Origin: Zopfochytrium polystomum
Taxonomy: Eukaryota; Chytridiomycota; Chytridiomycetes; Chytridiales; Chytridiaceae
Direction of reading: 5' to 3'
Assembly: GCA_025765615.1 (NCBI GenBank)
Contig: JAIVFJ010000448.1
Coordinates: 1 to 39,937, forward strand
DNA length: 39,937 nt
A model generated the notes under the pieces. The model saw nothing but the letters and a program-made list of their open reading frames with translations. It searched no databases and was not told the origin of the DNA. The position numbers were made by a program, and so were the translations under genes. Below, one piece after another: positions 18,621 through 29,138 of this stretch (position 1 is the stretch's first letter; every line of letters starts with the position of its first letter).

Positions 18621-20843
18621 TCAAGAAGGCCGATTGCTCTTGCGGCTGTCTTTGCGCTTTTTGGCAAAAGGCTGCCACTGACGCCAGGGATCTCGGTAAG
18701 GATCAGGGGGAGGACCCTTTGGCTTTGGTTTAGGGTCGAAGGGCGTCGGAGGCGGTGGTCTTGGAGGATCAAAGAGGTCCGGTGGCGGGCTCTGGGGCGT
18801 CACCGGGACTTTGGGGTCTCGAAGCTTTGTGAGGATCGAGCCGACGGACGGGTTGCTGCGTAGCGCAAGGACCATTCTTGGCGGATTTCTGTCCCAAATC
18901 TCATGGACTTGGTCCTCGTGGGTGTTGAGAACGGGTCCGATCTGAAGGGCCGAGACTTGGGGGGCGTGCCGGACGACAAAGGGGAGAACCTTGTCTTTGG
19001 GGCCGTCGGCGGGCGGGTGGAGCCACCGAGGCCTGTCTGCATAGCTGACTGAAGCGAAGATTGGCTCCAGGAACTTGCGTGGATAGCCCCGAGCTTGAAG
19101 TCGTTGGCGGAAAAGAGCTCGGGTGGCCAGGAAGGTTGATTCGGACGTTGAGTTGCGCACATACCGAATCAGTTCGCCGCGGATGAAGCCCCTCTTGAGG
19201 CTCGAGGGGTGGAACGAGGCCGGGCCAAGGTAGGCGTAGGTGTTGAGCGGTTTTTGGTAGGTGCTGAACACGAGGGAGGCTTCATCGCTGTCGTCGCTGG
19301 TGCGGCGTAAGTTAATGTCGAGGTCGAGGAAGGCGGCATGGGTGGTGCTGCGGTTGACTGTGAGTCGAAGTACACCGGGCCGTGAGGACGTGAGCAAGCC
19401 GTGAAGAAAGTCCACGTCGTCCGGTCCGCAGCAGAGGACCATGAAGAGGTCGTCAATGTACCTTCCGTACAGGGGGCAACGGATGCGTTTGTGCTGGTTG
19501 CTGATGATCCTGTAGACCCCGGGGACGGATTCAAAGACGGCGAACCCGTAGAGGTTTGCAATGACAACGGCCATGTTGGTGCCCATGGCCATGCCACCGC
19601 GCTGCCGGAAGACCGTTCCCTGAAAGCTGAAGGCGTTGGCGTCAAAAACCCACTGTATCAACTGAAGGATCTCGGGGCGGATGATGTCTCTGCCGTGATC
19701 ACGGAGCCAGGAGTTGAGGTTGTTGTTGAGAGATCGAATGACGTCTGCCACATGCATGTTGCCGTAAAAGTTTTCCACATCCATGGTGACGAGCAGGCAG
19801 TTTTCTGCTGGGAGAACTGGCACTTGGGTCTCGGCGATCTGAACGAGATGTCGAGAGTCTTTCAGGATGAACGGGAGGCTGTCCACAATGGGCTGGAGCA
19901 CCGCGCAGATAATGCGCGAAGCGTTGGTGGTGATCCAGTTTGTCGAAGCGACGATGGGCCGAAGGGGGACAGCCAGGCCTGGACCGAGGTTGAGCATGTC
20001 GACGGGTTTGAGCTTGTGTATCTTGGGGAGGCAGTAAAAGGTCGGCACGGTGAACGACCTGAAGCCGTCGACAGAGTCTTGCAGAAGTTCCAGTTGCTGC
20101 CGAGTGAACCGGGAGCCATACTCCCTGACGAACTTGGTGACGAACGCCAGGTGTTTCCGGAAGAAGGCGGGAAGATCTGCTGGAGCCAGAACGGTGTAGT
20201 TGTCGCTCTGGAGGTGCTCGGTGACGAGTCTGTTGTAGTCGTCAGTGTCCAGGACGACCAAGCCGAGGTTCTTGTCTGCGGCTCGGAAGGTGAGGTTGCG
20301 CTGCTTGGCCAGCTTGTGGGCTAGGCGGAGCAGGGACCGACCGCGTTGCTGTTTCTTGTACAGTGGCGAAGCCTTGTCCAGGGGCTTGCTTTTTTGACAG
20401 TCGTCGAGCCACTTGAAGCTGCCGGTCAGGGCGCGGCGGATGGAGCGCGCGATTTCAAAGACGGGGACAGGTACGTTGTCCGGGGGCGGGTAGGACTTGG
20501 GCGCGGTGAACAGGCGAGGGTCAAAGTCCGGGTCGTCGGGCGTGTTCTGGTGACGGAACTGGACCGACAGACGGTGGGTGAACGAGTGAAGGGCTTCATC
20601 GAGCTCGTCGTAGGTGAGCGGACGAGCGAAAGGGATGTGCTTGGAGCCGTGGGTGAGAAGCCTTTGAGTCTGGGGCGAGAGGGTGGCTGAAGAAAGATTG
20701 AAGAAGAGAGGTTTCTTTGTAGGAGGAGAAGAGGAAGAAGTTGAATCCACAGGGCCGGCGGTCTTGGTTGAGAGACGATATGAGGGACGTGTTCTGCAAG
20801 AGACTGAGATGCAGATGTCGCGATGCTGCTGCAGCCACCTCAT
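18621..20843 (-). CDS. PLE reverse transcriptase (ORF2), unit 1
   Basis: A 740-aa reverse transcriptase of the Penelope-like/telomerase-related type, expected to copy the element RNA onto chromosome ends. The PLE N-terminal block RAADKNLGLVVLD lies at 187-199. Then come FYCLPKIHK at 269-277, RPIVAS at 295-300, motif A LVTMDVENFYGNM at 351-363 with Asp355, motif B RQRGGMAMGTNMAVVIANLY at 413-432, motif C RYIDDLF at 461-467 with Asp464/Asp465, and FLDLDI at 505-510 followed by the thumb (YQKPLNTYAYLGPASFHPS). After residue 670 only a proline-rich basic tail remains: there is no GIY-YIG endonuclease. The start ATG overlaps the ORF1 stop as ATGA, suggesting termination-reinitiation. All catalytic residues are intact. 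Confidence 0.95.
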   Translation of the reverse strand: MRWLQQHRDICISVSCRTRPSYRLSTKTAGPVDSTSSSSPPTKKPLFFNLSSATLSPQTQRLLTHGSKHIPFARPLTYDELDEALHSFTHRLSVQFRHQNTPDDPDFDPRLFTAPKSYPPPDNVPVPVFEIARSIRRALTGSFKWLDDCQKSKPLDKASPLYKKQQRGRSLLRLAHKLAKQRNLTFRAADKNLGLVVLDTDDYNRLVTEHLQSDNYTVLAPADLPAFFRKHLAFVTKFVREYGSRFTRQQLELLQDSVDGFRSFTVPTFYCLPKIHKLKPVDMLNLGPGLAVPLRPIVASTNWITTNASRIICAVLQPIVDSLPFILKDSRHLVQIAETQVPVLPAENCLLVTMDVENFYGNMHVADVIRSLNNNLNSWLRDHGRDIIRPEILQLIQWVFDANAFSFQGTVFRQRGGMAMGTNMAVVIANLYGFAVFESVPGVYRIISNQHKRIRCPLYGRYIDDLFMVLCCGPDDVDFLHGLLTSSRPGVLRLTVNRSTTHAAFLDLDINLRRTSDDSDEASLVFSTYQKPLNTYAYLGPASFHPSSLKRGFIRGELIRYVRNSTSESTFLATRALFRQRLQARGYPRKFLEPIFASVSYADRPRWLHPPADGPKDKVLPFVVRHAPQVSALQIGPVLNTHEDQVHEIWDRNPPRMVLALRSNPSVGSILTKLRDPKVPVTPQSPPPDLFDPPRPPPPTPFDPKPKPKGPPPDPYRDPWRQWQPFAKKRKDSRKSNRPS

Positions 20844-20966
20844 TCTTGCCGGGTGGATTTTCTTCCTCTTTCTCCGCCGGATCCTTCGCCGCCTGAGACT
20901 GGTCGTTTGTTTGTCTCGCGACCTTGCCGTCGTCCCTGCTGCTGCTGCTGCTGCCGGCGCTGCAAG

Positions 20967-20999
<33 letters not shown>

Positions 21000-22354
21000 C
21001 CGCGGGGCTTTGATTGACGGTCGAAGGTGTGGGTGTTTTGTTTCTTGCCGCGGTTGTCCTTTTGGTTGTTGCCTCTGCCTGGTGTTGGAGATCTGCCGCG
21101 CGAGCGAGATTGGCTCTTGTTCTGGCCAGTAGACCTGGACCGCCGGTCGACGGCTGGAGAACGTGACTCGCTTCGGCCTTGGCGCTGCTGATTTTTCTGT
21201 TGTGGGCGAGAGGCGTTGCGTTTGGACTTGAGAGGTTGTTTGCCCCGGGGTCTGGATGAAGACCGAGCTTGGGCCGTCTGTTCCTTGGGGCGACTCGATG
21301 AGGAGCGGTTTCTTGAGGAGCGACGGCCTTTTCCGTTTCCCAACAGAGTTTTGAGTTCTGCAAGTTGGCGGGCAAGCTCTGAGATCCTGTCGTCAGGAGG
21401 AGGAGGGTCCGTACTACTATTGCTAGACGTCAGCGCCGTGGTGACGGCGTTCGAATCCTGGCCTTGCAGCCCCTCTGGCTGTTGCTGCTGCTGCTGCTGC
21501 TGCCGAGTTGCTGCTTCTTGTTTGCTTTTGGCCTTGTCTGAAGCGCGCCGCAGTTTCCTATCAAGATGGGCTCTTTGGCGGTCAGTGAAGCTTGAGACAG
21601 TCCGGTTGTAGGCGTCTAGGAAGGCTGTGTGTCGAGGATTCTTGACGTGGTGTACGGCCAAGAGGGAGCGCACTTGATCGACATCGACCGCGGTCACGGC
21701 AGCAGCAGAAGAACCACGCGAGGAGGAGCCAACCCCCGTCGAAGGAAGGAGTCCAAGCGAGGACTGGAGCTGCTGGAGCATGTCTTGGTTGATGATGGTG
21801 TGCGCGTTGAGGTCAACAACGTCTGACAGGAATAGGCTGTAGGTGTTGCTGAAGAGGTGGTTGAGACGGTTGAAGTTTGCAGACTCCATCCCAACCAAGT
21901 GACGAGTGGCGAGCTGTTTGGCTTGGAGCTCGATGTGCGCGAGGGCCGACTTGGGCAGGGTGATGCCAGAGACGGAGAACTTGACGTGAGAAGGAAAGAC
22001 ACCGGATCGGTATTCCTGGGCAAGCTTGAGCGCACGCTGGTACGATTTATCCCGGGCAAAGTAGAGGCGAGCGAGGGACTGGGCGCGTTCTTCAGCCTTG
22101 GCAAGTTCTTGCTTTGAGACCGGTAAGGCAAAGGCAAGGGCCAGGTGGCGGCTGTAGACGGCGTCCATCACCGAAGAGCGAGGCGGAACTTGTGATTCTG
22201 CGAGGCCGTCGGTGTAGTCGGCGTACGTGCCTGGGGACCAGCTTTCAGGTAAGGCGTCTGGCACCTCGTACTCGGTGTCTGCGTCCATGGGGTCGTAGTG
22301 GAGGTCGTCGTCGACAGGCATGGAACCAGAGAGGGGGGCGTCCGGTGGCGTCAT
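20840..22354 (-). CDS. PLE ORF1, RS/Q-rich protein, unit 1
   Basis: 504 aa from the first ATG (22354); the frame is open a further 22 codons upstream but with no ATG. An acidic N-terminus is followed by a helical, hydrophobic-patterned region (about residues 60-235, including KQELAKAEERAQSLARLYFA). A Q8 run comes next, then a short coiled-coil-like segment (RISELARQLAELKTLL), then a long basic RS/RG/Q-rich tail with S7 and Q6 runs. The tail resembles RNA-binding, condensate-prone nucleocapsid-like regions. I recognise no domain family. It probably binds element RNA and partners with ORF2 (inference from position). It overlaps ORF2 by 4 nt. Confidence 0.82.
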
Positions 22355-22636
22355 CTTGAGTGAAGTTAGGAAGGGGGGCGACAGGACGAAGAACTTGAAG
22401 GGGACCTCGACCCGACGCACGTGGGCGACGACGCTGTGTGACCGGTTGAAGGCTCAATGGCAGGGTGGGGCCAGAGCCTAGACTTGCCAGACTAGGTGGT
22501 GGTGTGGTGGAGGAGAAGGGGCTTGCTTGCTTAAGAGAGGGAGGCCCCCCCTATGAGGGTGACGGGGGCCTCGAGTGTTGGGCTTGTTGCTTGGTGTTTG
22601 AACTAGAGAAGTTTCTTGACCAGAGGGACTTTATTC

Positions 22637-22677
22637 AGCGTGAGCTTTCGGCTGTTTTGGCAGCCTCTTCAGACGCT
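22637..22677 (-). ncRNA. Hammerhead ribozyme, unit 1
   Basis: Same 41 nt as at 17273-17313, with no difference. It lies 283 nt upstream of the ORF1 ATG in the leader. Predicted cut is between 22642 and 22641. The distance to the equivalent cut at 17278 is 5364 nt, exactly one unit. Confidence 0.9.
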
Positions 22678-22940
22678 TGAGTGAACAAAGAAAAACCAAG
22701 GGTTAAGAAACTTCAAACCAAAGGAACCAACAAGGGTGATTGCAACACTTGGGGTTTGAAAGCAAGCAAGGGATAGGGGATCAAGGGTAGGTTGCACTCA
22801 CACACACACACACACACACAAAGAAAGATTAAAAGACAGCATCATACCTCAAACCAAATGTCAAGGGCACAGGGGACACTTTTGGGTTTGGAAGAGTTTC
22901 TGGCAAGGAGAGGGGTGAAAAGGGGGGGGCCCTGCCAGGC

Positions 22941-22948
22941 TTTATATA
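22941..22948 (-). promoter_or_regulatory. TATA box, unit 1
   Basis: TATATAAA on the minus strand, about 590 bp upstream of the ORF1 ATG. This is the likely promoter of the unit 1 ORF1-ORF2 transcript, with a start expected near 22915. Confidence 0.62.
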
Positions 22949-23014
22949 CCCCCAGCCCAAGGGGGTCAAGCCATGGAAGGAAATGGAATGAATGAAACAG
23001 CAAAAAAGGAAAAA

Positions 23015-23581
23015 GTGATTCCAAAGGTGATACCAAAGGTGATTCCAAAGGAGGGGTGATTCCAAAGGTGATTCCAAAGGAAAGGTGATTCCAAAGGTGA
23101 TACCAAAGGTGATTCCAAAGGAGAAGTGATTCCAAAGGTGATTCCAAAGGAGAGGTGATTCCAAAGGTGATTCCAATGGTGATTCCAATGGAAGGGTGAT
23201 TCCAAAGGTGATTCCAAAGGAGAGGTGATTCCAATGGTGATTCCAATGGTGATTCCAAAGGAGAGGTGATTCCAAAGGTGATTCCAAAGGTGATTCCAGT
23301 GGTGATTCCAATGGAAGGGTGATTCCAAAGGTGATTCCAATGGTGATTCCAATGGTGATTCCAATGGAAAGGTGATTCCAAAGGTGATTCCAGTGGTGAT
23401 TCCAATGGTGATTCCAATGGAAGGGTGATTCCAAAGGTGATTCCAAAGGTGATTCCAGTGGTGATTCCAGTGGTGATTCCAATGGTGATTCCAAAGGGAA
23501 GGGTGATTCCAATGGTGATTCCAGTGGTGATTCCAGTGGTGATTCCAAAGGTGATTCCAAAGATTCCAAAGAGATTCCAAC
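23015..23581. repeat. 12-bp minisatellite, unit 1
   Basis: Same array and same order of variants as in unit 0, with no change in length. Confidence 0.95.
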
Positions 23582-23664
23582 CAAAAGAGGAAGAGATTCA
23601 CCACAAAGGACCCCTCTGGGCGTCTGACACTGCCCAAAAAGGCAACTTCCATAAAAGGAAGGTG

Positions 23665-23747
23665 GTCACATGACCGCCATGTGACCAGTCACGTGACCCC
23701 CATGTGACCAGATCACGTGATCCCCACGTGACCCAGATCACGTGACC
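23665..23747. promoter_or_regulatory. E-box array, unit 1
   Basis: Identical to the array at 18301-18383; repeated CACGTG/CATGTG sites upstream of the TATA box at 22941. Confidence 0.5.
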
Positions 23748-23774
23748 CCCCTTCTAACGTGGCGCGAGGCGGAC

Positions 23775-23846
23775 GGTTAGAGGTTAGGGCGGTTAGGGTC
23801 AGGGTGGTTAGGGTCAGGGCCTTAGGGTTAGGGTTTAGGGTTAGGG
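23775..23846 (+). repeat. Telomeric tract between units 1 and 2
   Basis: Identical to 18411-18482, including the extra T between the second and third TTAGGG of the final block (23822-23846). Confidence 0.9.
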
Positions 23847-23984
23847 CCAGTGGCGAAGGCGTCTAGAAAGAGGGGGTGTGGTGTGGAAGGGGCTGGAGGT
23901 TGAAAGGGAGCCAAGAGAGAGAGTGCGGTCGCAAAGTCCTTGGGATTGGTCCGTTCGAATTAGCAAAGAAATGCTGGATCGTCT

Positions 23985-26207
23985 TCAAGAAGGCCGATTG
24001 CTCTTGCGGCTGTCTTTGCGCTTTTTGGCAAAAGGCTGCCACTGACGCCAGGGATCTCGGTAAGGATCAGGGGGAGGACCCTTTGGCTTTGGTTTAGGGT
24101 CGAAGGGCGTCGGAGGCGGTGGTCTTGGAGGATCAAAGAGGTCCGGTGGCGGGCTCTGGGGCGTCACCGGGACTTTGGGGTCTCGAAGCTTTGTGAGGAT
24201 CGAGCCGACGGACGGGTTGCTGCGTAGCGCAAGGACCATTCTTGGCGGATTTCTGTCCCAAATCTCATGGACTTGGTCCTCGTGGGTGTTGAGAACGGGT
24301 CCGATCTGAAGGGCCGAGACTTGGGGGGCGTGCCGGACGACAAAGGGGAGAACCTTGTCTTTGGGGCCGTCGGCGGGCGGGTGGAGCCACCGAGGCCTGT
24401 CTGCATAGCTGACTGAAGCGAAGATTGGCTCCAGGAACTTGCGTGGATAGCCCCGAGCTTGAAGTCGTTGGCGGAAAAGAGCTCGGGTGGCCAGGAAGGT
24501 TGATTCGGACGTTGAGTTGCGCACATACCGAATCAGTTCGCCGCGGATGAAGCCCCTCTTGAGGCTCGAGGGGTGGAACGAGGCCGGGCCAAGGTAGGCG
24601 TAGGTGTTGAGCGGTTTTTGGTAGGTGCTGAACACGAGGGAGGCTTCATCGCTGTCGTCGCTGGTGCGGCGTAAGTTAATGTCGAGGTCGAGGAAGGCGG
24701 CATGGGTGGTGCTGCGGTTGACTGTGAGTCGAAGTACACCGGGCCGTGAGGACGTGAGCAAGCCGTGAAGAAAGTCCACGTCGTCCGGTCCGCAGCAGAG
24801 GACCATGAAGAGGTCGTCAATGTACCTTCCGTACAGGGGGCAACGGATGCGTTTGTGCTGGTTGCTGATGATCCTGTAGACCCCGGGGACGGATTCAAAG
24901 ACGGCGAACCCGTAGAGGTTTGCAATGACAACGGCCATGTTGGTGCCCATGGCCATGCCACCGCGCTGCCGGAAGACCGTTCCCTGAAAGCTGAAGGCGT
25001 TGGCGTCAAAAACCCACTGTATCAACTGAAGGATCTCGGGGCGGATGATGTCTCTGCCGTGATCACGGAGCCAGGAGTTGAGGTTGTTGTTGAGAGATCG
25101 AATGACGTCTGCCACATGCATGTTGCCGTAAAAGTTTTCCACATCCATGGTGACGAGCAGGCAGTTTTCTGCTGGGAGAACTGGCACTTGGGTCTCGGCG
25201 ATCTGAACGAGATGTCGAGAGTCTTTCAGGATGAACGGGAGGCTGTCCACAATGGGCTGGAGCACCGCGCAGATAATGCGCGAAGCGTTGGTGGTGATCC
25301 AGTTTGTCGAAGCGACGATGGGCCGAAGGGGGACAGCCAGGCCTGGACCGAGGTTGAGCATGTCGACGGGTTTGAGCTTGTGTATCTTGGGGAGGCAGTA
25401 AAAGGTCGGCACGGTGAACGACCTGAAGCCGTCGACAGAGTCTTGCAGAAGTTCCAGTTGCTGCCGAGTGAACCGGGAGCCATACTCCCTGACGAACTTG
25501 GTGACGAACGCCAGGTGTTTCCGGAAGAAGGCGGGAAGATCTGCTGGAGCCAGAACGGTGTAGTTGTCGCTCTGGAGGTGCTCGGTGACGAGTCTGTTGT
25601 AGTCGTCAGTGTCCAGGACGACCAAGCCGAGGTTCTTGTCTGCGGCTCGGAAGGTGAGGTTGCGCTGCTTGGCCAGCTTGTGGGCTAGGCGGAGCAGGGA
25701 CCGACCGCGTTGCTGTTTCTTGTACAGTGGCGAAGCCTTGTCCAGGGGCTTGCTTTTTTGACAGTCGTCGAGCCACTTGAAGCTGCCGGTCAGGGCGCGG
25801 CGGATGGAGCGCGCGATTTCAAAGACGGGGACAGGTACGTTGTCCGGGGGCGGGTAGGACTTGGGCGCGGTGAACAGGCGAGGGTCAAAGTCCGGGTCGT
25901 CGGGCGTGTTCTGGTGACGGAACTGGACCGACAGACGGTGGGTGAACGAGTGAAGGGCTTCATCGAGCTCGTCGTAGGTGAGCGGACGAGCGAAAGGGAT
26001 GTGCTTGGAGCCGTGGGTGAGAAGCCTTTGAGTCTGGGGCGAGAGGGTGGCTGAAGAAAGATTGAAGAAGAGAGGTTTCTTTGTAGGAGGAGAAGAGGAA
26101 GAAGTTGAATCCACAGGGCCGGCGGTCTTGGTTGAGAGACGATATGAGGGACGTGTTCTGCAAGAGACTGAGATGCAGATGTCGCGATGCTGCTGCAGCC
26201 ACCTCAT
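23985..26207 (-). CDS. PLE reverse transcriptase (ORF2), unit 2
   Basis: 740 aa, same sequence as the unit 1 protein, with motif A, B and C residues intact and no GIY-YIG domain. The ATG at 26207 overlaps the ORF1 TGA. Confidence 0.95.
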   Translation of the reverse strand: MRWLQQHRDICISVSCRTRPSYRLSTKTAGPVDSTSSSSPPTKKPLFFNLSSATLSPQTQRLLTHGSKHIPFARPLTYDELDEALHSFTHRLSVQFRHQNTPDDPDFDPRLFTAPKSYPPPDNVPVPVFEIARSIRRALTGSFKWLDDCQKSKPLDKASPLYKKQQRGRSLLRLAHKLAKQRNLTFRAADKNLGLVVLDTDDYNRLVTEHLQSDNYTVLAPADLPAFFRKHLAFVTKFVREYGSRFTRQQLELLQDSVDGFRSFTVPTFYCLPKIHKLKPVDMLNLGPGLAVPLRPIVASTNWITTNASRIICAVLQPIVDSLPFILKDSRHLVQIAETQVPVLPAENCLLVTMDVENFYGNMHVADVIRSLNNNLNSWLRDHGRDIIRPEILQLIQWVFDANAFSFQGTVFRQRGGMAMGTNMAVVIANLYGFAVFESVPGVYRIISNQHKRIRCPLYGRYIDDLFMVLCCGPDDVDFLHGLLTSSRPGVLRLTVNRSTTHAAFLDLDINLRRTSDDSDEASLVFSTYQKPLNTYAYLGPASFHPSSLKRGFIRGELIRYVRNSTSESTFLATRALFRQRLQARGYPRKFLEPIFASVSYADRPRWLHPPADGPKDKVLPFVVRHAPQVSALQIGPVLNTHEDQVHEIWDRNPPRMVLALRSNPSVGSILTKLRDPKVPVTPQSPPPDLFDPPRPPPPTPFDPKPKPKGPPPDPYRDPWRQWQPFAKKRKDSRKSNRPS

Positions 26208-26330
26208 TCTTGCCGGGTGGATTTTCTTCCTCTTTCTCCGCCGGATCCTTCGCCGCCTGAGACTGGTCGTTTGTTTGTCTCGCGACCTTGCCGTCGTCCC
26301 TGCTGCTGCTGCTGCTGCCGGCGCTGCAAG

Positions 26331-26363
<33 letters not shown>

Positions 26364-27718
26364 CCGCGGGGCTTTGATTGACGGTCGAAGGTGTGGGTGT
26401 TTTGTTTCTTGCCGCGGTTGTCCTTTTGGTTGTTGCCTCTGCCTGGTGTTGGAGATCTGCCGCGCGAGCGAGATTGGCTCTTGTTCTGGCCAGTAGACCT
26501 GGACCGCCGGTCGACGGCTGGAGAACGTGACTCGCTTCGGCCTTGGCGCTGCTGATTTTTCTGTTGTGGGCGAGAGGCGTTGCGTTTGGACTTGAGAGGT
26601 TGTTTGCCCCGGGGTCTGGATGAAGACCGAGCTTGGGCCGTCTGTTCCTTGGGGCGACTCGATGAGGAGCGGTTTCTTGAGGAGCGACGGCCTTTTCCGT
26701 TTCCCAACAGAGTTTTGAGTTCTGCAAGTTGGCGGGCAAGCTCTGAGATCCTGTCGTCAGGAGGAGGAGGGTCCGTACTACTATTGCTAGACGTCAGCGC
26801 CGTGGTGACGGCGTTCGAATCCTGGCCTTGCAGCCCCTCTGGCTGTTGCTGCTGCTGCTGCTGCTGCCGAGTTGCTGCTTCTTGTTTGCTTTTGGCCTTG
26901 TCTGAAGCGCGCCGCAGTTTCCTATCAAGATGGGCTCTTTGGCGGTCAGTGAAGCTTGAGACAGTCCGGTTGTAGGCGTCTAGGAAGGCTGTGTGTCGAG
27001 GATTCTTGACGTGGTGTACGGCCAAGAGGGAGCGCACTTGATCGACATCGACCGCGGTCACGGCAGCAGCAGAAGAACCACGCGAGGAGGAGCCAACCCC
27101 CGTCGAAGGAAGGAGTCCAAGCGAGGACTGGAGCTGCTGGAGCATGTCTTGGTTGATGATGGTGTGCGCGTTGAGGTCAACAACGTCTGACAGGAATAGG
27201 CTGTAGGTGTTGCTGAAGAGGTGGTTGAGACGGTTGAAGTTTGCAGACTCCATCCCAACCAAGTGACGAGTGGCGAGCTGTTTGGCTTGGAGCTCGATGT
27301 GCGCGAGGGCCGACTTGGGCAGGGTGATGCCAGAGACGGAGAACTTGACGTGAGAAGGAAAGACACCGGATCGGTATTCCTGGGCAAGCTTGAGCGCACG
27401 CTGGTACGATTTATCCCGGGCAAAGTAGAGGCGAGCGAGGGACTGGGCGCGTTCTTCAGCCTTGGCAAGTTCTTGCTTTGAGACCGGTAAGGCAAAGGCA
27501 AGGGCCAGGTGGCGGCTGTAGACGGCGTCCATCACCGAAGAGCGAGGCGGAACTTGTGATTCTGCGAGGCCGTCGGTGTAGTCGGCGTACGTGCCTGGGG
27601 ACCAGCTTTCAGGTAAGGCGTCTGGCACCTCGTACTCGGTGTCTGCGTCCATGGGGTCGTAGTGGAGGTCGTCGTCGACAGGCATGGAACCAGAGAGGGG
27701 GGCGTCCGGTGGCGTCAT
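26204..27718 (-). CDS. PLE ORF1, RS/Q-rich protein, unit 2
   Basis: 504 aa from the ATG at 27718, the same protein as in unit 1. The Q8, Q6 and S7 run lengths are unchanged. Confidence 0.82.
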
Positions 27719-28000
27719 CTTGAGTGAAGTTAGGAAGGGGGGCGACAGGACGAAGAACTTGAAGGGGACCTCGACCCGACGCACGTGGGCGACGACGCTG
27801 TGTGACCGGTTGAAGGCTCAATGGCAGGGTGGGGCCAGAGCCTAGACTTGCCAGACTAGGTGGTGGTGTGGTGGAGGAGAAGGGGCTTGCTTGCTTAAGA
27901 GAGGGAGGCCCCCCCTATGAGGGTGACGGGGGCCTCGAGTGTTGGGCTTGTTGCTTGGTGTTTGAACTAGAGAAGTTTCTTGACCAGAGGGACTTTATTC

Positions 28001-28041
28001 AGCGTGAGCTTTCGGCTGTTTTGGCAGCCTCTTCAGACGCT
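28001..28041 (-). ncRNA. Hammerhead ribozyme, unit 2
   Basis: Identical 41-nt motif, 283 nt upstream of the unit 2 ORF1 ATG. Predicted cut between 28006 and 28005. Confidence 0.9.
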
Positions 28042-28304
28042 TGAGTGAACAAAGAAAAACCAAGGGTTAAGAAACTTCAAACCAAAGGAACCAACAAGGG
28101 TGATTGCAACACTTGGGGTTTGAAAGCAAGCAAGGGATAGGGGATCAAGGGTAGGTTGCACTCACACACACACACACACACACAAAGAAAGATTAAAAGA
28201 CAGCATCATACCTCAAACCAAATGTCAAGGGCACAGGGGACACTTTTGGGTTTGGAAGAGTTTCTGGCAAGGAGAGGGGTGAAAAGGGGGGGGCCCTGCC
28301 AGGC

Positions 28305-28312
28305 TTTATATA
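28305..28312 (-). promoter_or_regulatory. TATA box, unit 2
   Basis: TATATAAA on the minus strand in the same context as in the other units; likely promoter for unit 2. Confidence 0.62.
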
Positions 28313-28378
28313 CCCCCAGCCCAAGGGGGTCAAGCCATGGAAGGAAATGGAATGAATGAAACAGCAAAAAAGGAAAAA

Positions 28379-28945
28379 GTGATTCCAAAGGTGATACCAA
28401 AGGTGATTCCAAAGGAGGGGTGATTCCAAAGGTGATTCCAAAGGAAAGGTGATTCCAAAGGTGATACCAAAGGTGATTCCAAAGGAGAAGTGATTCCAAA
28501 GGTGATTCCAAAGGAGAGGTGATTCCAAAGGTGATTCCAATGGTGATTCCAATGGAAGGGTGATTCCAAAGGTGATTCCAAAGGAGAGGTGATTCCAATG
28601 GTGATTCCAATGGTGATTCCAAAGGAGAGGTGATTCCAAAGGTGATTCCAAAGGTGATTCCAGTGGTGATTCCAATGGAAGGGTGATTCCAAAGGTGATT
28701 CCAATGGTGATTCCAATGGTGATTCCAATGGAAAGGTGATTCCAAAGGTGATTCCAGTGGTGATTCCAATGGTGATTCCAATGGAAGGGTGATTCCAAAG
28801 GTGATTCCAAAGGTGATTCCAGTGGTGATTCCAGTGGTGATTCCAATGGTGATTCCAAAGGGAAGGGTGATTCCAATGGTGATTCCAGTGGTGATTCCAG
28901 TGGTGATTCCAAAGGTGATTCCAAAGATTCCAAAGAGATTCCAAC
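28379..28945. repeat. 12-bp minisatellite, unit 2
   Basis: Same array as in units 0 and 1, of equal length. Confidence 0.95.
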
Positions 28946-29028
28946 CAAAAGAGGAAGAGATTCACCACAAAGGACCCCTCTGGGCGTCTGACACTGCCCA
29001 AAAAGGCAACTTCCATAAAAGGAAGGTG

Positions 29029-29111
29029 GTCACATGACCGCCATGTGACCAGTCACGTGACCCCCATGTGACCAGATCACGTGATCCCCACGTGACCCAG
29101 ATCACGTGACC
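29029..29111. promoter_or_regulatory. E-box array, unit 2
   Basis: Identical CACGTG/CATGTG array upstream of the TATA box at 28305. Confidence 0.5.
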
Positions 29112-29138
29112 CCCCTTCTAACGTGGCGCGAGGCGGAC

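Larger units (their letters stand above)
18483..23846 (-). mobile_element. PLE array, unit 1 (complete, 5364 bp)
   Basis: A complete endonuclease-deficient Penelope-like element. From left to right on the + strand: 3' UTR (18483-18620), ORF2 (18621-20843), ORF1 (20840-22354), leader with ribozyme (22637-22677), TATA box (22941-22948), minisatellite (23015-23581), E-boxes (23665-23747) and telomeric tract (23775-23846). The element's 3' end points to the chromosome interior, as expected if the chromosome end primed reverse transcription. Confidence 0.92.

Noticed and set aside
19401..20324. 307-codon + strand frame (and copies in each unit)
   Set aside because: It lies wholly antisense to the RT gene, whose motifs are unmistakable; it is a shadow of GC-rich codons.
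20596..21375. 259-codon minus frame overlapping ORF1 and ORF2
   Set aside because: It lies in a third frame over the low-complexity tail of ORF1, has poly-Ala from the same CTG run, and shows no motif of its own.
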